This document shows, one piece after another, positions 1 to 10,128 of a stretch of DNA of 64,000 bases. The first letter of the stretch is position 1, and the number at the start of each line of letters is the position of its first letter. Below the pieces are notes generated by a model, which was not told the DNA's origin, made no database searches, and saw only the letters and a list, made by a program, of their open reading frames with translations. Source of the stretch: Natronorubrum thiooxidans (GTDB lineage: Archaea > Halobacteriota > Halobacteria > Halobacteriales > Natrialbaceae); assembly GCF_900156475.1 (NCBI RefSeq), contig NZ_FTNR01000004.1:124001-188000 (forward strand), read 5' to 3'. Position numbers and translations under genes: made by a program.

Positions 1-647
1 TCGGCGAACTCGAGTGGCGAGCGATGTGTCCCCTCGAAGACGATGTGTTCGTACACCTCATCCGAGAGACAGAGCACGTCGTGTTCGTCGGCGATGCGGG
101 CGAACTCGCGCATGTCGTCCTCGCTCTGGACGGCTCCGGTTGGATTGGCGGGGCTGTTGACGACGAAGACGGCGGTGTCGTCCGTAATGGCTTCCTCGAC
201 GGTGGTGGGATCGAGCGTCAGGTCCTCACGCAGCGGGACGGGTTTTGGTGTTCCGTCGGCGATTTTGGTCAGCGCGTCGTAGGAAACAAAGCCCGGATCA
301 GGGAAGATCACTTCCTCGCCCGGATCGACGTGGGCCTGGAGGACGAGATGCAGCGCCTCGCTGCCTCCCGAGGTTGCGATCATGTCTTCGGGATCGATTT
401 CGAGGCCGTAGTCACGGTCGTACTTCGCCGAAATCGCTTCGCGAAGGCTGCGTGTCCCCTTGTTCGAGGTGTAGGCGTCGGTCAGGCCGGATTCGATCGC
501 CTCGATCGCACCGCGGCGGGCGTGGGCGGGCGTTGGAAAATCCGGTTGGCCGATGCCGAGGTTGATTGCGTCATCGCCTGCGGCCTCGAACACTTTCCGA
601 ATGCCGCTGATCGATACCTGCTCGACTCGATGTGCGAACTCAGTCAT
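1..647 (-). CDS. PLP-dependent aminotransferase, C-terminus off the window
   Basis: The first 215 residues of a class I/II aminotransferase are visible, and the gene runs off the left edge. The start is the ATG at 647 (MTEFAHRVEQ). Visible family features are the N-terminal GIRKVFEAAG segment, INLGIGQPDFPTP for substrate and dimer contacts, the cofactor-loop segment SGGSEALHLV, and VNSPANPTGAV with the conserved Asn-Pro. The PLP-binding lysine lies beyond the edge and cannot be checked. This looks like the archaeal aspartate/aromatic aminotransferase group; the substrate cannot be fixed from the sequence. It is divergent from the lipoprotein gene that follows. Confidence 0.88.
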   Translation of the reverse strand, partial: MTEFAHRVEQVSISGIRKVFEAAGDDAINLGIGQPDFPTPAHARRGAIEAIESGLTDAYTSNKGTRSLREAISAKYDRDYGLEIDPEDMIATSGGSEALHLVLQAHVDPGEEVIFPDPGFVSYDALTKIADGTPKPVPLREDLTLDPTTVEEAITDDTAVFVVNSPANPTGAVQSEDDMREFARIADEHDVLCLSDEVYEHIVFEGTHRSPLEFA

Positions 648-792
648 GCCTAAACCGGGGTCGGCGACCCCGATAACTCTTGATGTGTGAGCATTCGATC
701 CAGTGTTCGATCGTTCTCGTTTCGTGACGTTCTTGTCTACAGAACTGAACGTGGCGAAACCACTATACAGCCGCCAACGCAGTACTCTGGTA

Positions 793-1446
793 ATGACATA
801 CTCTCGACGACGCCTTCTCGCTGCCGGTGCAACTGGAACGCTCGCGTTGACGGCTGGCTGTCTCGATTTCGTTCGTGGCACCGGTCCGCTCGAACTCGAG
901 GCCGAACGAGTTGCCCCGACCGACGAGGCGCTCGCCGAAACCGGCTACGGCGAACGGGAGATCTCGGATAGATCGCTCGAGGAGACGGTCGAACTCGGTG
1001 TCGAACGCGACGTTCGAGCAACGATCTGGACCTCGGTGTACGCAAAGGAGATCGAGTACCAGGGACATACCCACGAGGGAAGCGTCTTCGCTGCCGTCTC
1101 GATCCCGGACTTCTCGGTGCTCGGTTACTCGGCCAATCCGATCGCCAACATGGACAACGAGGACCTCCTCGAGGAGTTCATGAGCGAACTCGAGGGCGAC
1201 CGCTCGATCGAGAACGTCACCCACCAGGAGTCGTTCGACCTCGAGATCCTCGGCGAAGGGCGGGACGTCGACGTCTTCGAGGGCGAACGCGAGCTCGAGG
1301 GCGAATCGGTCGACGTCGAAATCGTGCTCTCCTCGTTCAGTCACGACGACGACATCATCGTCTTGTTGGGCAGTTATCCCGCCCCGATGGCCGAGGAGTC
1401 GGCAAACACCGAGATCCTGATGGAGTCCGCCGAACACCCCGTCTGA
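793..1446 (+). CDS. Tat lipoprotein, DUF6517-like
   Basis: This is a 217-residue exported lipoprotein of unknown function. The N-terminus has twin arginines (YSRRRLLAAG), a hydrophobic stretch and a lipobox LTAGC, so Cys23 should be lipidated after Tat export, as is usual in haloarchaea. The body is acidic, with no transmembrane segment after the signal. It contains the phrases FAAVSIPDFSVLGYSANPI and LLGSYPAPM, which I associate with the haloarchaeal DUF6517 family. I chose the ATG at 793 because it begins the signal peptide; upstream in-frame codons would put a long extension before it. No neighbour suggests a function. Confidence 0.75.
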   Translation: MTYSRRRLLAAGATGTLALTAGCLDFVRGTGPLELEAERVAPTDEALAETGYGEREISDRSLEETVELGVERDVRATIWTSVYAKEIEYQGHTHEGSVFAAVSIPDFSVLGYSANPIANMDNEDLLEEFMSELEGDRSIENVTHQESFDLEILGEGRDVDVFEGERELEGESVDVEIVLSSFSHDDDIIVLLGSYPAPMAEESANTEILMESAEHPV

Positions 1447-1570
1447 GCGGTCTCGAGTCGCGAATTGTCTGACGACCTCTTGTGGCTGTCGCTCGCTGTC
1501 TCTCGTCTCAGTCGTCGCTACTCGACTCGAGAGCGGCCGAAAAATCGATCTGCGAGGCGTCGAGGGCGAG

Positions 1571-2434
1571 TTAGTAGAACTCGCGGACGAGGTCCATCGC
1601 GTCGTCGGGTGCGCCGTCTGGAATCTCGGACATGTTCTCGGTGACGCCGTGTTGTTCGTGGTACGGGACGGAGGTTTCGTCCTGGTACATCACGCCCTGA
1701 TACTCCTTGTCGCTGTCGAGGATGACCTCTTTGGCGGCCTCGTAGTCGGTTGGGTCGTGGCCCTCTTCCTCGAGGTCGACGAGGTTGTCGCGGAAGTAGT
1801 CGTAGGTGTCGACGTCGTTGAACGTGACACACGGGCTGAAGACGTTCACGAAGCCGAAGCCGTCGTGTTCGACAGCCTTCTGGACGATTTCCTGGTGACG
1901 CAGTGCGTCGGAGGCAAACGACTGCGCAATAAAGGATGCCCCGGATGCGAGCGCGAGCGCGAGCGGGTTGACCGGCGGCTGTTTCGATCCTTCGGGGGTC
2001 GTCGAGGTCTCGAAATCGGATCGCGAGGTGGGCGAAGCCTGTCCTTTCGTCAGTCCGTAGATGCGGTTGTCCATGACGACGTAGGTCATGTCGACATTTC
2101 GGCGGACGGCGTGGACGAAGTGGCCGGCACCGATCGAGTAGCCGTCACCGTCACCGCCAGCGACCATCACTTCGATGTCCGGACGGGCCATCTTGACCCC
2201 GGTTCCGACGGGGAGTGCACGGCCGTGAACCCCGTGGAGGGCGTAGCTGTGCATGTAGGTCCCGATCTTGCCGGAACAGCCGATCCCGGCGACCACGAAC
2301 GTGTTGTCGGGGTCGTTGCCGGTTTCGGCGAGGGCTTTCATCATGCCGTTCATCGTCCCGAAGTCACCGCACCCGGGACACCAGGTCGGCTGTTTGTCGG
2401 ATTTGAAGTCTGTGAATCGAACGTCGGAGCTCAT
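1571..2434 (-). CDS. korB: 2-oxoacid:ferredoxin oxidoreductase beta subunit
   Basis: This is the thiamine-diphosphate subunit of a CoA-acylating 2-oxoacid:ferredoxin oxidoreductase (287 aa). It shows CPGCGDFGTMNG near residue 20, GIGCSGKIGTYMHSYALHGVHGRALP, and a GDGDGYSIGAGHF...NVDMTYVVMDN block that binds TPP and magnesium. Its ATG overlaps the korA stop by four bases (ATGA), indicating translational coupling. The haloarchaeal KorAB enzyme oxidises 2-oxoglutarate to succinyl-CoA while reducing ferredoxin, replacing the NAD-dependent complex in the citric acid cycle. The split between 2-oxoglutarate and pyruvate specificity is assigned by overall resemblance to Halobacterium KorAB, not by a diagnostic residue. 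Confidence 0.9.
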   Translation of the reverse strand: MSSDVRFTDFKSDKQPTWCPGCGDFGTMNGMMKALAETGNDPDNTFVVAGIGCSGKIGTYMHSYALHGVHGRALPVGTGVKMARPDIEVMVAGGDGDGYSIGAGHFVHAVRRNVDMTYVVMDNRIYGLTKGQASPTSRSDFETSTTPEGSKQPPVNPLALALASGASFIAQSFASDALRHQEIVQKAVEHDGFGFVNVFSPCVTFNDVDTYDYFRDNLVDLEEEGHDPTDYEAAKEVILDSDKEYQGVMYQDETSVPYHEQHGVTENMSEIPDGAPDDAMDLVREFY

Positions 2435-4188
2435 TGTGCTGGCACCTCTTCGGAGAGTTTTGCGGTAATCTGTTCGGCGAGTTCGTCCGCCTTGAAGCGG
2501 ACGCCGGTGTACTTGTTAATGCGTTTCACACGGGTAAGGACATCGTGTTCGATCAGGTCAGCGAACTGTCCCGTGGCGTTACACTCGACGACGATCACGT
2601 CGTCTGCGGCCTCGATCTCGTCGGTGAGATCCGGTCGCGGGAAGATGTATGGGACCGTGATGACGCGGATATCGATACCGTCTTCCTCGAGGTAGTCGAG
2701 TGCTTCGGCGAGTGCGCCCTCGTTGGACCCCCACGAGATGACGAGGTTGTCGGCGTCTTCGGTGCCGAATTCGCGGTAGTCCCAGTCTTCTTTTTCCTTG
2801 GCGGTTTCGACCTTCCGAGCGCGCTTGTCGACCTGTTCGACGCGCTCGTCCTCTTCTTCGGTCCGGCGACCGAGTTCGTCGTGTTCGAGACCCGTACTCA
2901 TATGTGCGCCATCGGTCATCCCGGGGATCGCCCGCGGGCTGACACCGTCGTCGGTGACGGCGTGGGCGCGGAAGTGGCCTTCCTCGTCGAGCCACTCCTC
3001 GACTTCGTCATCGTCAACGAGTTTGCCGCGGTCGATCTCGACCTCGTCCATGTCGAACGCCTCCGGCGGGAACGTCTGTTCGGTGACAGACATTGCCAGA
3101 TCGGAGATGAGGAACACCGGCGTCTGGTACTTCTCGGCGAGGTTGAACGCCTCGACGGTCTTCCAGAAACACTCAGTGATCGACGTGGGTGCAACGACAA
3201 AGCGCGGGACCTCACCGTGACCAGCGTACAGCGCCATGTTGAGGTCGCCCTGTTCTTGTTTCGTCGGCATCCCCGTCGAGGGGCCGGATCGCTGGACGTC
3301 ACAGATGACAAGCGGCGTCTCGCTGGTTGCGACCAGACCGAAGGTTTCGGTCATGAGGTCGATCCCAGCACCGGACGTCGCGGTCATCGATCGGGCACCG
3401 GCTCGAGCGCCGCCGAGGGCCATGTTGATCGCCGAGAGTTCGTCCTCTGCCTGGACGACGTGGCCACCGTAGTCCTCGATTCGGCCAGTCAGATACTCCA
3501 TGATCGACGTCGCGGGCGTGATCGGGTAGCCGGCGTAGAATCGGCAGCCGGCAGCGAGTGCACCCATCCCAATCGCTTCGTTGCCGTTGAGCAGGATGTA
3601 GTCGTTGTCGGTCGTCTCGAGGTTGTAGCCGAGGTGATCTAAGTCGTAGTGCTCTTGGACGTACTCCTGGCCGGCGCGGGCAGCCTTTTTGTTGTTCTCG
3701 ACGATCTTCGAGCCCTTGCCACCGAAGCGTTTCTCTAAGGCTTCGTCGAGGTACTCGACGTTGAATCCGGTGATCTCACACGCGGCACCGAGTGCGACGA
3801 TGTTGCGCATGATTGCGCCACCGGCCTCTTCGGCGAGGGATTTTAGCGGGACGTCGACTGCGTTCATCTCCTCTGGAATCTCGGCCTCCCACGAGCGCTC
3901 GCCGTCGTAGATGATGGCACTGTCCTCGTGGAGTTCGTCGAGATTCTCGTCGATGGTCCGCTGTGTCAGTGCGACCAGGATGTCCAGTCGGTCGACGACG
4001 CTCTGGACCTGATCGACGGAGGTGCGAATCTTGTAGGCGGTGTAGCCACCGCGGATTCGCGACGCGAAGTCTTTCGACGTGAATACGTGTCGTCCGGCTC
4101 GGGAAAGTGCCTGAGCGAAGATTTTACCGGTGGAGTCGATACCATCGCCGGCTTCGCCTCCGACCGCCCAGTTGAGATCCTCAGCCAT
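2431..4188 (-). CDS. korA: 2-oxoacid:ferredoxin oxidoreductase alpha subunit (gamma-alpha fusion)
   Basis: This 585-residue subunit fuses the gamma domain (GEAGDGIDSTGKIFAQALSR, SRIRGGYTAYKIRTS) to the alpha domain (NGNEAIGMGALAAGCRFYAG, YPITPATSIMEYL, SATSGAGIDLM-type segment), followed by the C-terminal TPP-enzyme domain (VISWGSNEGALAEAL, ITVPYIFPRPDL). This is the usual haloarchaeal KorA architecture. I chose the ATG at 4188 (MAEDLNWAVGGEAG) because the gamma domain begins immediately after it; a longer frame reaching 4317 adds a non-conserved, basic leader. It is the first gene of the korA-korB operon and overlaps korB by four bases. The enzyme hands electrons to ferredoxin, not NAD. Confidence 0.9.
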   Translation of the reverse strand: MAEDLNWAVGGEAGDGIDSTGKIFAQALSRAGRHVFTSKDFASRIRGGYTAYKIRTSVDQVQSVVDRLDILVALTQRTIDENLDELHEDSAIIYDGERSWEAEIPEEMNAVDVPLKSLAEEAGGAIMRNIVALGAACEITGFNVEYLDEALEKRFGGKGSKIVENNKKAARAGQEYVQEHYDLDHLGYNLETTDNDYILLNGNEAIGMGALAAGCRFYAGYPITPATSIMEYLTGRIEDYGGHVVQAEDELSAINMALGGARAGARSMTATSGAGIDLMTETFGLVATSETPLVICDVQRSGPSTGMPTKQEQGDLNMALYAGHGEVPRFVVAPTSITECFWKTVEAFNLAEKYQTPVFLISDLAMSVTEQTFPPEAFDMDEVEIDRGKLVDDDEVEEWLDEEGHFRAHAVTDDGVSPRAIPGMTDGAHMSTGLEHDELGRRTEEEDERVEQVDKRARKVETAKEKEDWDYREFGTEDADNLVISWGSNEGALAEALDYLEEDGIDIRVITVPYIFPRPDLTDEIEAADDVIVVECNATGQFADLIEHDVLTRVKRINKYTGVRFKADELAEQITAKLSEEVPAQ

Positions 4189-4339
4189 GTTATGCAGAAC
4201 GTTGCTCCCAGTAAATGAAAAGGCTTCTGAAACCTTAACCGGTTCACCCCCCTGTATCAAGCTATTTACTCTGGCATGAGTATATCGCCCGGCAGATCGA
4301 ACGGAACGGCTTTTCATGCTCCCGCCGAACTACTTCGGC

Positions 4340-5008
4340 ATGAAAGGGACGCCAGTTTCCGTCGAATCGGTACGCGAAGTCGGTCCCGGGACCGTTGCAC
4401 TCGAGCTCGAGACACCCGCGGAGTTCGATGCGGTCCCCGGCCAGTTCGTCTTGCTCCGGGCGGTCCCCTGGGACGTCGATGACAATGCGGAGATCGACGA
4501 GGACGACGTGGTCAAGCGCCACTACACGCTCTCGTCGCCGGCCGTTGGGGAGACGTTCGAGATCACGGTCGGAATCGATCCCGACGGCGACCTCTCGCCA
4601 TGGCTGGCCGGCCTCGAGGGCGGTGAAACCGTCCACATCGACGGCCCCTTCGGAGCGATCACGTACGAACGCGACGAGGCTGTCGTCGCCATCGCCGGCG
4701 GCCCGGGGATCGGCCCCGCAGTCGCCATCGCCGAAGCGGCCCACGAGTCGGGCCACGACGCCGCCGTCATCTATCAGGACGACGAGCCAGCTCACCGCGA
4801 CCGACTCGAGGCCCTCGAAGATGCGGGTGTAGACGTCGTGCTCCTCAAGGAAGACAACGACGATGGGCTGGCCGACGCGATCGAAACGCACCTCGAGGAC
4901 GGCCAGGTCTACGCCTTTGGCTTCGAGGCGTTCGTGACGTTCGTCGCGGACACGATCGAAGACGCCGGCGGCGATCCGGACGAGGCGCTGATCGAGAACT
5001 TCGGATAA
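4340..5008 (+). CDS. FAD/NAD-binding oxidoreductase, ferredoxin reductase-like
   Basis: This 222-residue protein resembles the ferredoxin:NADP reductase superfamily. An N-terminal beta-barrel carries VPGQFVLLRAVPW and the flavin-binding RHYTLSSPA (R-x-Y-[ST]-[LI] signature). It is followed by GGETVHIDGPFG and a nucleotide-binding domain with AIAGGPGIGPAVAIAEAA. The C-terminus ends in an alpha-helix rather than the long NAD-specific tail, so the protein is a short version. It is divergent from korA, so a link to ferredoxin-dependent metabolism is plausible but unproven. An alternative ATG at 4316 would add eight residues. Confidence 0.78.
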   Translation: MKGTPVSVESVREVGPGTVALELETPAEFDAVPGQFVLLRAVPWDVDDNAEIDEDDVVKRHYTLSSPAVGETFEITVGIDPDGDLSPWLAGLEGGETVHIDGPFGAITYERDEAVVAIAGGPGIGPAVAIAEAAHESGHDAAVIYQDDEPAHRDRLEALEDAGVDVVLLKEDNDDGLADAIETHLEDGQVYAFGFEAFVTFVADTIEDAGGDPDEALIENFG

Positions 5009-5093
5009 TCGCTCCCCGCAGTTCGCGCTGGCTGCAGTTCCCGTTGTTCGCAAGCACACGTTTCTCCATCGCTCCCACACTAGAACCAGTCGT

Positions 5094-5486
5094 ATGGTTG
5101 ACGACGACCTCGAACTCGAGCGTGACATCGGCGACGCGACCATCGTCTACGACGACCCCGACGAGGGGACGGTCGAGAAGATGGTCCCGAACGAACACGT
5201 TGCCTACTTTCAGGATCACTGGATCATCAAGACCGACGAGGACGATCAGGGCCACGATATCGTTCGGCGGATTCCGTCGACCCGCGTCCACTACGTCGAA
5301 CGCTCGGTCGAGCAGTTCGAAGATGAAGTCGAGACGCTGGTCGATCGGGTCCAGTCGTTCGCCAGTGATCTCCAGACGAAGATTCCAGTCGGCGGCGGCA
5401 GCGACGAACGCAGTGACCCACACGAACCACACCGTATCGACGTCGAATCCGGGGCCGTCGACGAGCACGACGATCCGGATCGATAA
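5094..5486 (+). CDS. Acidic hypothetical protein
   Basis: This is a 130-residue soluble, acidic protein that I do not recognise. The first 90 residues look folded (DATIVYDDPDEGTVEKMVPN, HWIIKTDEDDQGHDIVRRI), with a short coiled-coil-like stretch (VERSVEQFEDEVETLVDRVQS). The tail is polar and disordered. It starts with ATG at 5094, 85 bases after the preceding reductase gene on the same strand, and could share its transcript. Codon use and acidity match the neighbours, so it is likely expressed. Confidence 0.65.
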   Translation: MVDDDLELERDIGDATIVYDDPDEGTVEKMVPNEHVAYFQDHWIIKTDEDDQGHDIVRRIPSTRVHYVERSVEQFEDEVETLVDRVQSFASDLQTKIPVGGGSDERSDPHEPHRIDVESGAVDEHDDPDR

Positions 5487-5525
5487 CTCACTCGAGGCAC
5501 GCTCGGTGACGCCGGTCGGCCGCGA

Positions 5526-5909
5526 TCAGTGCTCGACGAACTCGACCAGAATGCCGCCGGTGTCTTTTGGGTGTAAAAAGGCGACCTCGTGGCCCCACGC
5601 ACCGGGTCGTGGCTCCTCGTCGATCAGCGCCACGTCGTGGTCGCGTGCGCGCTCGAGTGCCCCCTCGATGTCGTCCGTCGCGAGCGCGAGGTGGTGGATG
5701 CCAGCCCCGTTGGACTCGAGATAGCGTGCAATCGTCCCCTCCTCAACGGGTTCGAGCAGTTCGAGATAGCTCTCGCCACACTCGAGAAAGACGACGCGCA
5801 TCCCGTCGAACTCCTCTTCGTGGACGGCCTCGAGGCCGAACAGATCCTCGTACAGCGTTGCGAGCTCCCGTGCGTCTTCGGTCGCGATTCCCGCGTGATC
5901 GAAGTGCAT
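5526..5909 (-). CDS. mce: Methylmalonyl-CoA epimerase
   Basis: This 127-residue vicinal-oxygen-chelate protein interconverts (R)- and (S)-methylmalonyl-CoA. It begins MHFDHAGIATEDARELA with the metal-ligand histidine at position 4. It continues with GESYLELLEP (acidic ligand region), GAGIHHLALATDDIEGAL with the second histidine pair, and a C-terminal GGILVEFVEH with the last glutamate. Length and motif order are typical. The ATG at 5909 is preferred over an in-frame GTG nine bases upstream. The mutase large subunit gene lies on the same strand 1.4 kb upstream, with a broken aldo/keto reductase and a palindromic repeat between them. Together they connect succinyl-CoA with propionyl-CoA metabolism. 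Confidence 0.92.
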   Translation of the reverse strand: MHFDHAGIATEDARELATLYEDLFGLEAVHEEEFDGMRVVFLECGESYLELLEPVEEGTIARYLESNGAGIHHLALATDDIEGALERARDHDVALIDEEPRPGAWGHEVAFLHPKDTGGILVEFVEH

Positions 5910-6005
5910 TGGTTGCACGTCCGCGAGGTTCCAGTGTTATTCTTGTGATTTACTCGCATCCGTTCGGCTCGAGTTCGCTTCAGGCACACGACCGAACGCG
6001 GTCAC

Positions 6006-6089
6006 TGATACAGTCTGCTGTACGTCATTTCCGGTGCGACCGCGAACTGTCCTGTGGTCGCGCCGGTAAATCGTTACAGCAGACCGTAT
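6006..6089. repeat. Palindromic intergenic repeat, family A copy 1
   Basis: This is an imperfect inverted repeat of about 84 bp. The left arm starts TGATACAGTCTGCTGTACG and continues to CCGGTGCGACC. The right arm runs from GGTCGCGCCGG through CGTTACAGCAGACCGTAT. It lies between the mce start and the end of the aldo/keto reductase pseudogene. Related copies are at 11215, 37053 and 38120 in this window. Function is unknown; a MITE-like or REP-like element is the simplest reading. Confidence 0.75.
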
Positions 6090-6117
6090 GAAGCCCCAGC
6101 GTGGCCGCCAGCCGATT

Positions 6118-6923
6118 CTAGCGACCATCGCCGATCTCGGCGACAGCTGCCAACTCGTCACTCGAGAGTTCGAAATCGAAGACGGCCGCGTTCGCTTCGA
6201 GATGTCGGCGACTCGCCGCCTTTGGAATCGCCGCGACGGCCGGCTGCTGGAGCAGCCAGCGCAGCGCGACCTGTGCTGCCGACTTCCCGTATGGCTCCCC
6301 GATCGCGTCGAGTCGCTCGTCTCCCGGCACGGCTCCCTCCGCAAGCGGGCTGTACGCGGTGAGACAGATTCCGTGGTCGACACAGTACTCGAGCAGCTCG
6401 TCCTGATGGTGATAGGGGTGTACTTCACTTGATTCGCGACGATCGGCGTCTCGGAGTGCTCGTGGGCGGCCTCGAGGTCATCGACGCCGAAATTGCTGAC
6501 GCCGATATGATCGACCGCCCCTTCGTTCTGGAGGTCGTTCATCGCATCGAGCGTCTCCTCGAGCGGGACCTGCTCGCTCGGGGCGTGGAGCAAGAGGAGG
6601 TCGACGGTCGACAACTGCAGTCGCTCGAGACTTTCGCGAGTCGACTCGAGGACGGCATCGAAGGCAGCGTTGTCAGGATGGACTTTGGTGACGACGAAGA
6701 CGTCGTCGCGGGCGACCTCGCTTGCGGCGACGGCCGCGCCGACTGCGCGCTCGTTGTCGTACAGTTGTGCGGTGTCGATATGGCGGTAGCCAACCTCGAG
6801 CGCGGTCTCGACGGCCCGGCGACAGTCGGCACCGGTCATCCGGGCGGTACCGATACCGAGTGCCGGCATTTCGGCCCCACCGGCGGATACCGTCGCTGTC
6901 GAAATCGTCGTGTTCGGATCCAT
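6118..6923 (-). pseudogene. Aldo/keto reductase, frameshifted
   Basis: Reading from ATG 6923, the frame gives a normal aldo/keto reductase N-terminus: PALGIGTARMTGADC, YRHIDTAQLYDNE with catalytic Asp and Tyr, VVTKVHP with the Lys, LLLLHAPSEQ with the His, then GVSNFGVDDLEAA and VANQVKYTP. The frame breaks at a run of four G (6415-6418, C on the coding strand). The expected continuation (YHHQDELLEYCVDHGI, AYSPLAEG, KSAAQVALRWLLQQP, AAIPKA) is present in the next frame down to a TAG at 6118. One missing base in the homopolymer explains everything, so this is either a recent pseudogene or a sequencing error. An intact homologue lies at 28855-29697. Confidence 0.85.
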
Positions 6924-6980
6924 ACGATGACAATGACCAGCCCAGCTATTCAAACCGGGTCAGAAACATACGGGATTGGC

Positions 6981-7166
6981 TCACGCGCCCGTCGAGGAGT
7001 CGCTGAGCAGGTTCAACTCCCGCATGTCGACGAGGACGCCGAACTCGTCGGGCGCGTCCTCGAGCGCCGCTCGAGAGTCGGCAGCCCACTCACGAAGCTC
7101 TTGCTCGTCTATCTTCCCGGCGAACGTGATCTGAAACCCGAACGCCATCTGCTCAATCGTATACAT
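6981..7166 (-). pseudogene. Short SpoIIAA/STAS-like remnant
   Basis: This 61-residue frame begins MYTIEQMAFGFQITFAGKID and continues with RAALEDAPDEFGVLVDMREL, which looks like the first half of a STAS/SpoIIAA-like domain (beta-strand, helix, VLVDMREL strand). Such proteins are normally about 110-130 residues, but this one stops after LLSDSSTGA, and only 57 bases separate it from the next gene. It is therefore probably truncated. The assignment rests on general resemblance only, and a genuine small protein is possible. Confidence 0.4.
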
Positions 7167-7317
7167 TAGTGAACGATCTCGGTGAGAGGACATATCACAG
7201 TATTATCGTTTCGATATTCGCCACCGCTGTTCGCTATCGTGCACGCATGGACCGAGAAATAGCCGCTTCGACTCGAGTACAGAGCTGTGCTGCGACTATG
7301 GTACGTCGATTCCGGGG

Positions 7318-9000
<1,683 letters not shown>

Positions 9001-9116
9001 TATCGTTACCGTTGGTGGGGTGGGGCTTGAAGGTTGATGAATGCGACCGACGCTGTCGTGTGTTGGGAACCTCGATGGTATCGCTGAGCGCCCGATGTGA
9101 GCGCACAACCGGTCGA

Positions 9117-9443
9117 TCACACGTTGTCGTCCGGGTCGTGTTGCTCTGCCATTCGGCGTGCTTCCGTCGCGTATCGCTCTCGAGTCGTGGAGTCATCGAC
9201 GGTACCGAGTGCATCGGGTGAGACGCACAGGCCGGCTTTCGTTTCTCGAGCGGGACCGGTAAAACTCGTCAGTGCACGCTCCCGTCGGTGATAGCGGCTG
9301 CCGTCTTCGGTGGCATACACCAGGATGATCAGGTTCAGCTCGTCGTCCGAGTACGTCCGCTCGACGAGCCAGACGCGGGTGTCGTCGTCGGATTTATTCC
9401 CGTCTCGATCTGCCTCTATCGTCTCCGACTCGGTTGCAGTCAT
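9117..9443 (-). CDS. Hypothetical protein next to GNAT gene
   Basis: This is a 108-residue soluble protein starting at ATG 9443. Its centre looks like a small beta-rich domain ([39 protein letters not shown]), followed by a charged helix ending in [10 protein letters not shown] do not recognise a family. The start lies four bases after the stop of the acetyltransferase gene upstream on the same strand, so the two are very likely cotranscribed. Confidence 0.6.
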   Translation of the reverse strand: MTATESETIEADRDGNKSDDDTRVWLVERTYSDDELNLIILVYATEDGSRYHRRERALTSFTGPARETKAGLCVSPDALGTVDDSTTRERYATEARRMAEQHDPDDNV

Positions 9444-9447
9444 TGGG

Positions 9448-10032
9448 TTAGCGACCGGTATCGTACTTGTACGTCGCCGTCTCGGGATCGATACCGAAAT
9501 CCTCGGCGGACTCCTCGTCCGAGGACTCCTCGCGCCCTTCTGGAGCGCGCTTGAACGCCTCCCGAAGCTCCTCGGACATCCGGAACCGGGAGACGTCGAT
9601 CTCGAGGGGGACAGCATCTGGATCGACGCCATCGCGTTTGTCCGCCAGACGCTGCTGGAGGGGCTCCGGAAGCTGTGCGTCGTCGATTCGCCGGAAGCCG
9701 AACTGGGCGAGGTAGCTTCCCTCGCCGGTCAGCGCGTAGACAGTGTCGAACCCCTCGTCGCTGGCGTACTCGACGAGTCGTTCGACGACGTGAGCCCCGA
9801 CGCCCTGGTTGCGCCACGCCTCGAGGACGCCGATGCTGGTCAATTCACAGACGTCATCGTCGTCGCCGACTCGGTGGATTCGGATCCGCCCGAAGCCCGC
9901 CTTTTCGCCGGACGCTTCGTCGACTGCGACGACGTAATCGCGCGAGCGGAACGCCGTCTCGTCGAGCCCCATCGCCTCGATGTGGTCGAGCAGCCAGACC
10001 TCCTCTCTGTTTTTCGCGTCCCGCACGTACAT
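9448..10032 (-). CDS. GNAT family N-acetyltransferase
   Basis: This 194-residue protein has a Gcn5-related acetyltransferase fold: DYVVAVDEASGEKAGFGRIRI, CELTSIGVLEAWRNQGVGAHV (motif A, with the acetyl-CoA pyrophosphate loop RNQGVG), ERLVEYASDEGFDTVYALT and a motif B region SYLAQFGFRRID. The C-terminal 40 residues are acidic and probably disordered. The substrate is unknown. I chose ATG 10032 (MYVRDAKNREE); an in-frame codon at 10059 would add nine residues. The next gene starts four bases after this stop. Confidence 0.82.
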   Translation of the reverse strand: MYVRDAKNREEVWLLDHIEAMGLDETAFRSRDYVVAVDEASGEKAGFGRIRIHRVGDDDDVCELTSIGVLEAWRNQGVGAHVVERLVEYASDEGFDTVYALTGEGSYLAQFGFRRIDDAQLPEPLQQRLADKRDGVDPDAVPLEIDVSRFRMSEELREAFKRAPEGREESSDEESAEDFGIDPETATYKYDTGR

Positions 10033-10128
10033 GACTGGAAGTACGGGTCGTGCGGTCAAAAGTATTTGCGAGCCGTAGACACGGGAATCCTGTCGACGAC
10101 CCCCATCTCGGTTTTCTGCCCGTCTGAA

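Noticed and set aside
2434-3642. 402-codon plus-strand frame opposite korA
   Set aside because: Valine/aspartate-rich shadow of the korA codons. KorA motifs are unambiguous on the other strand.
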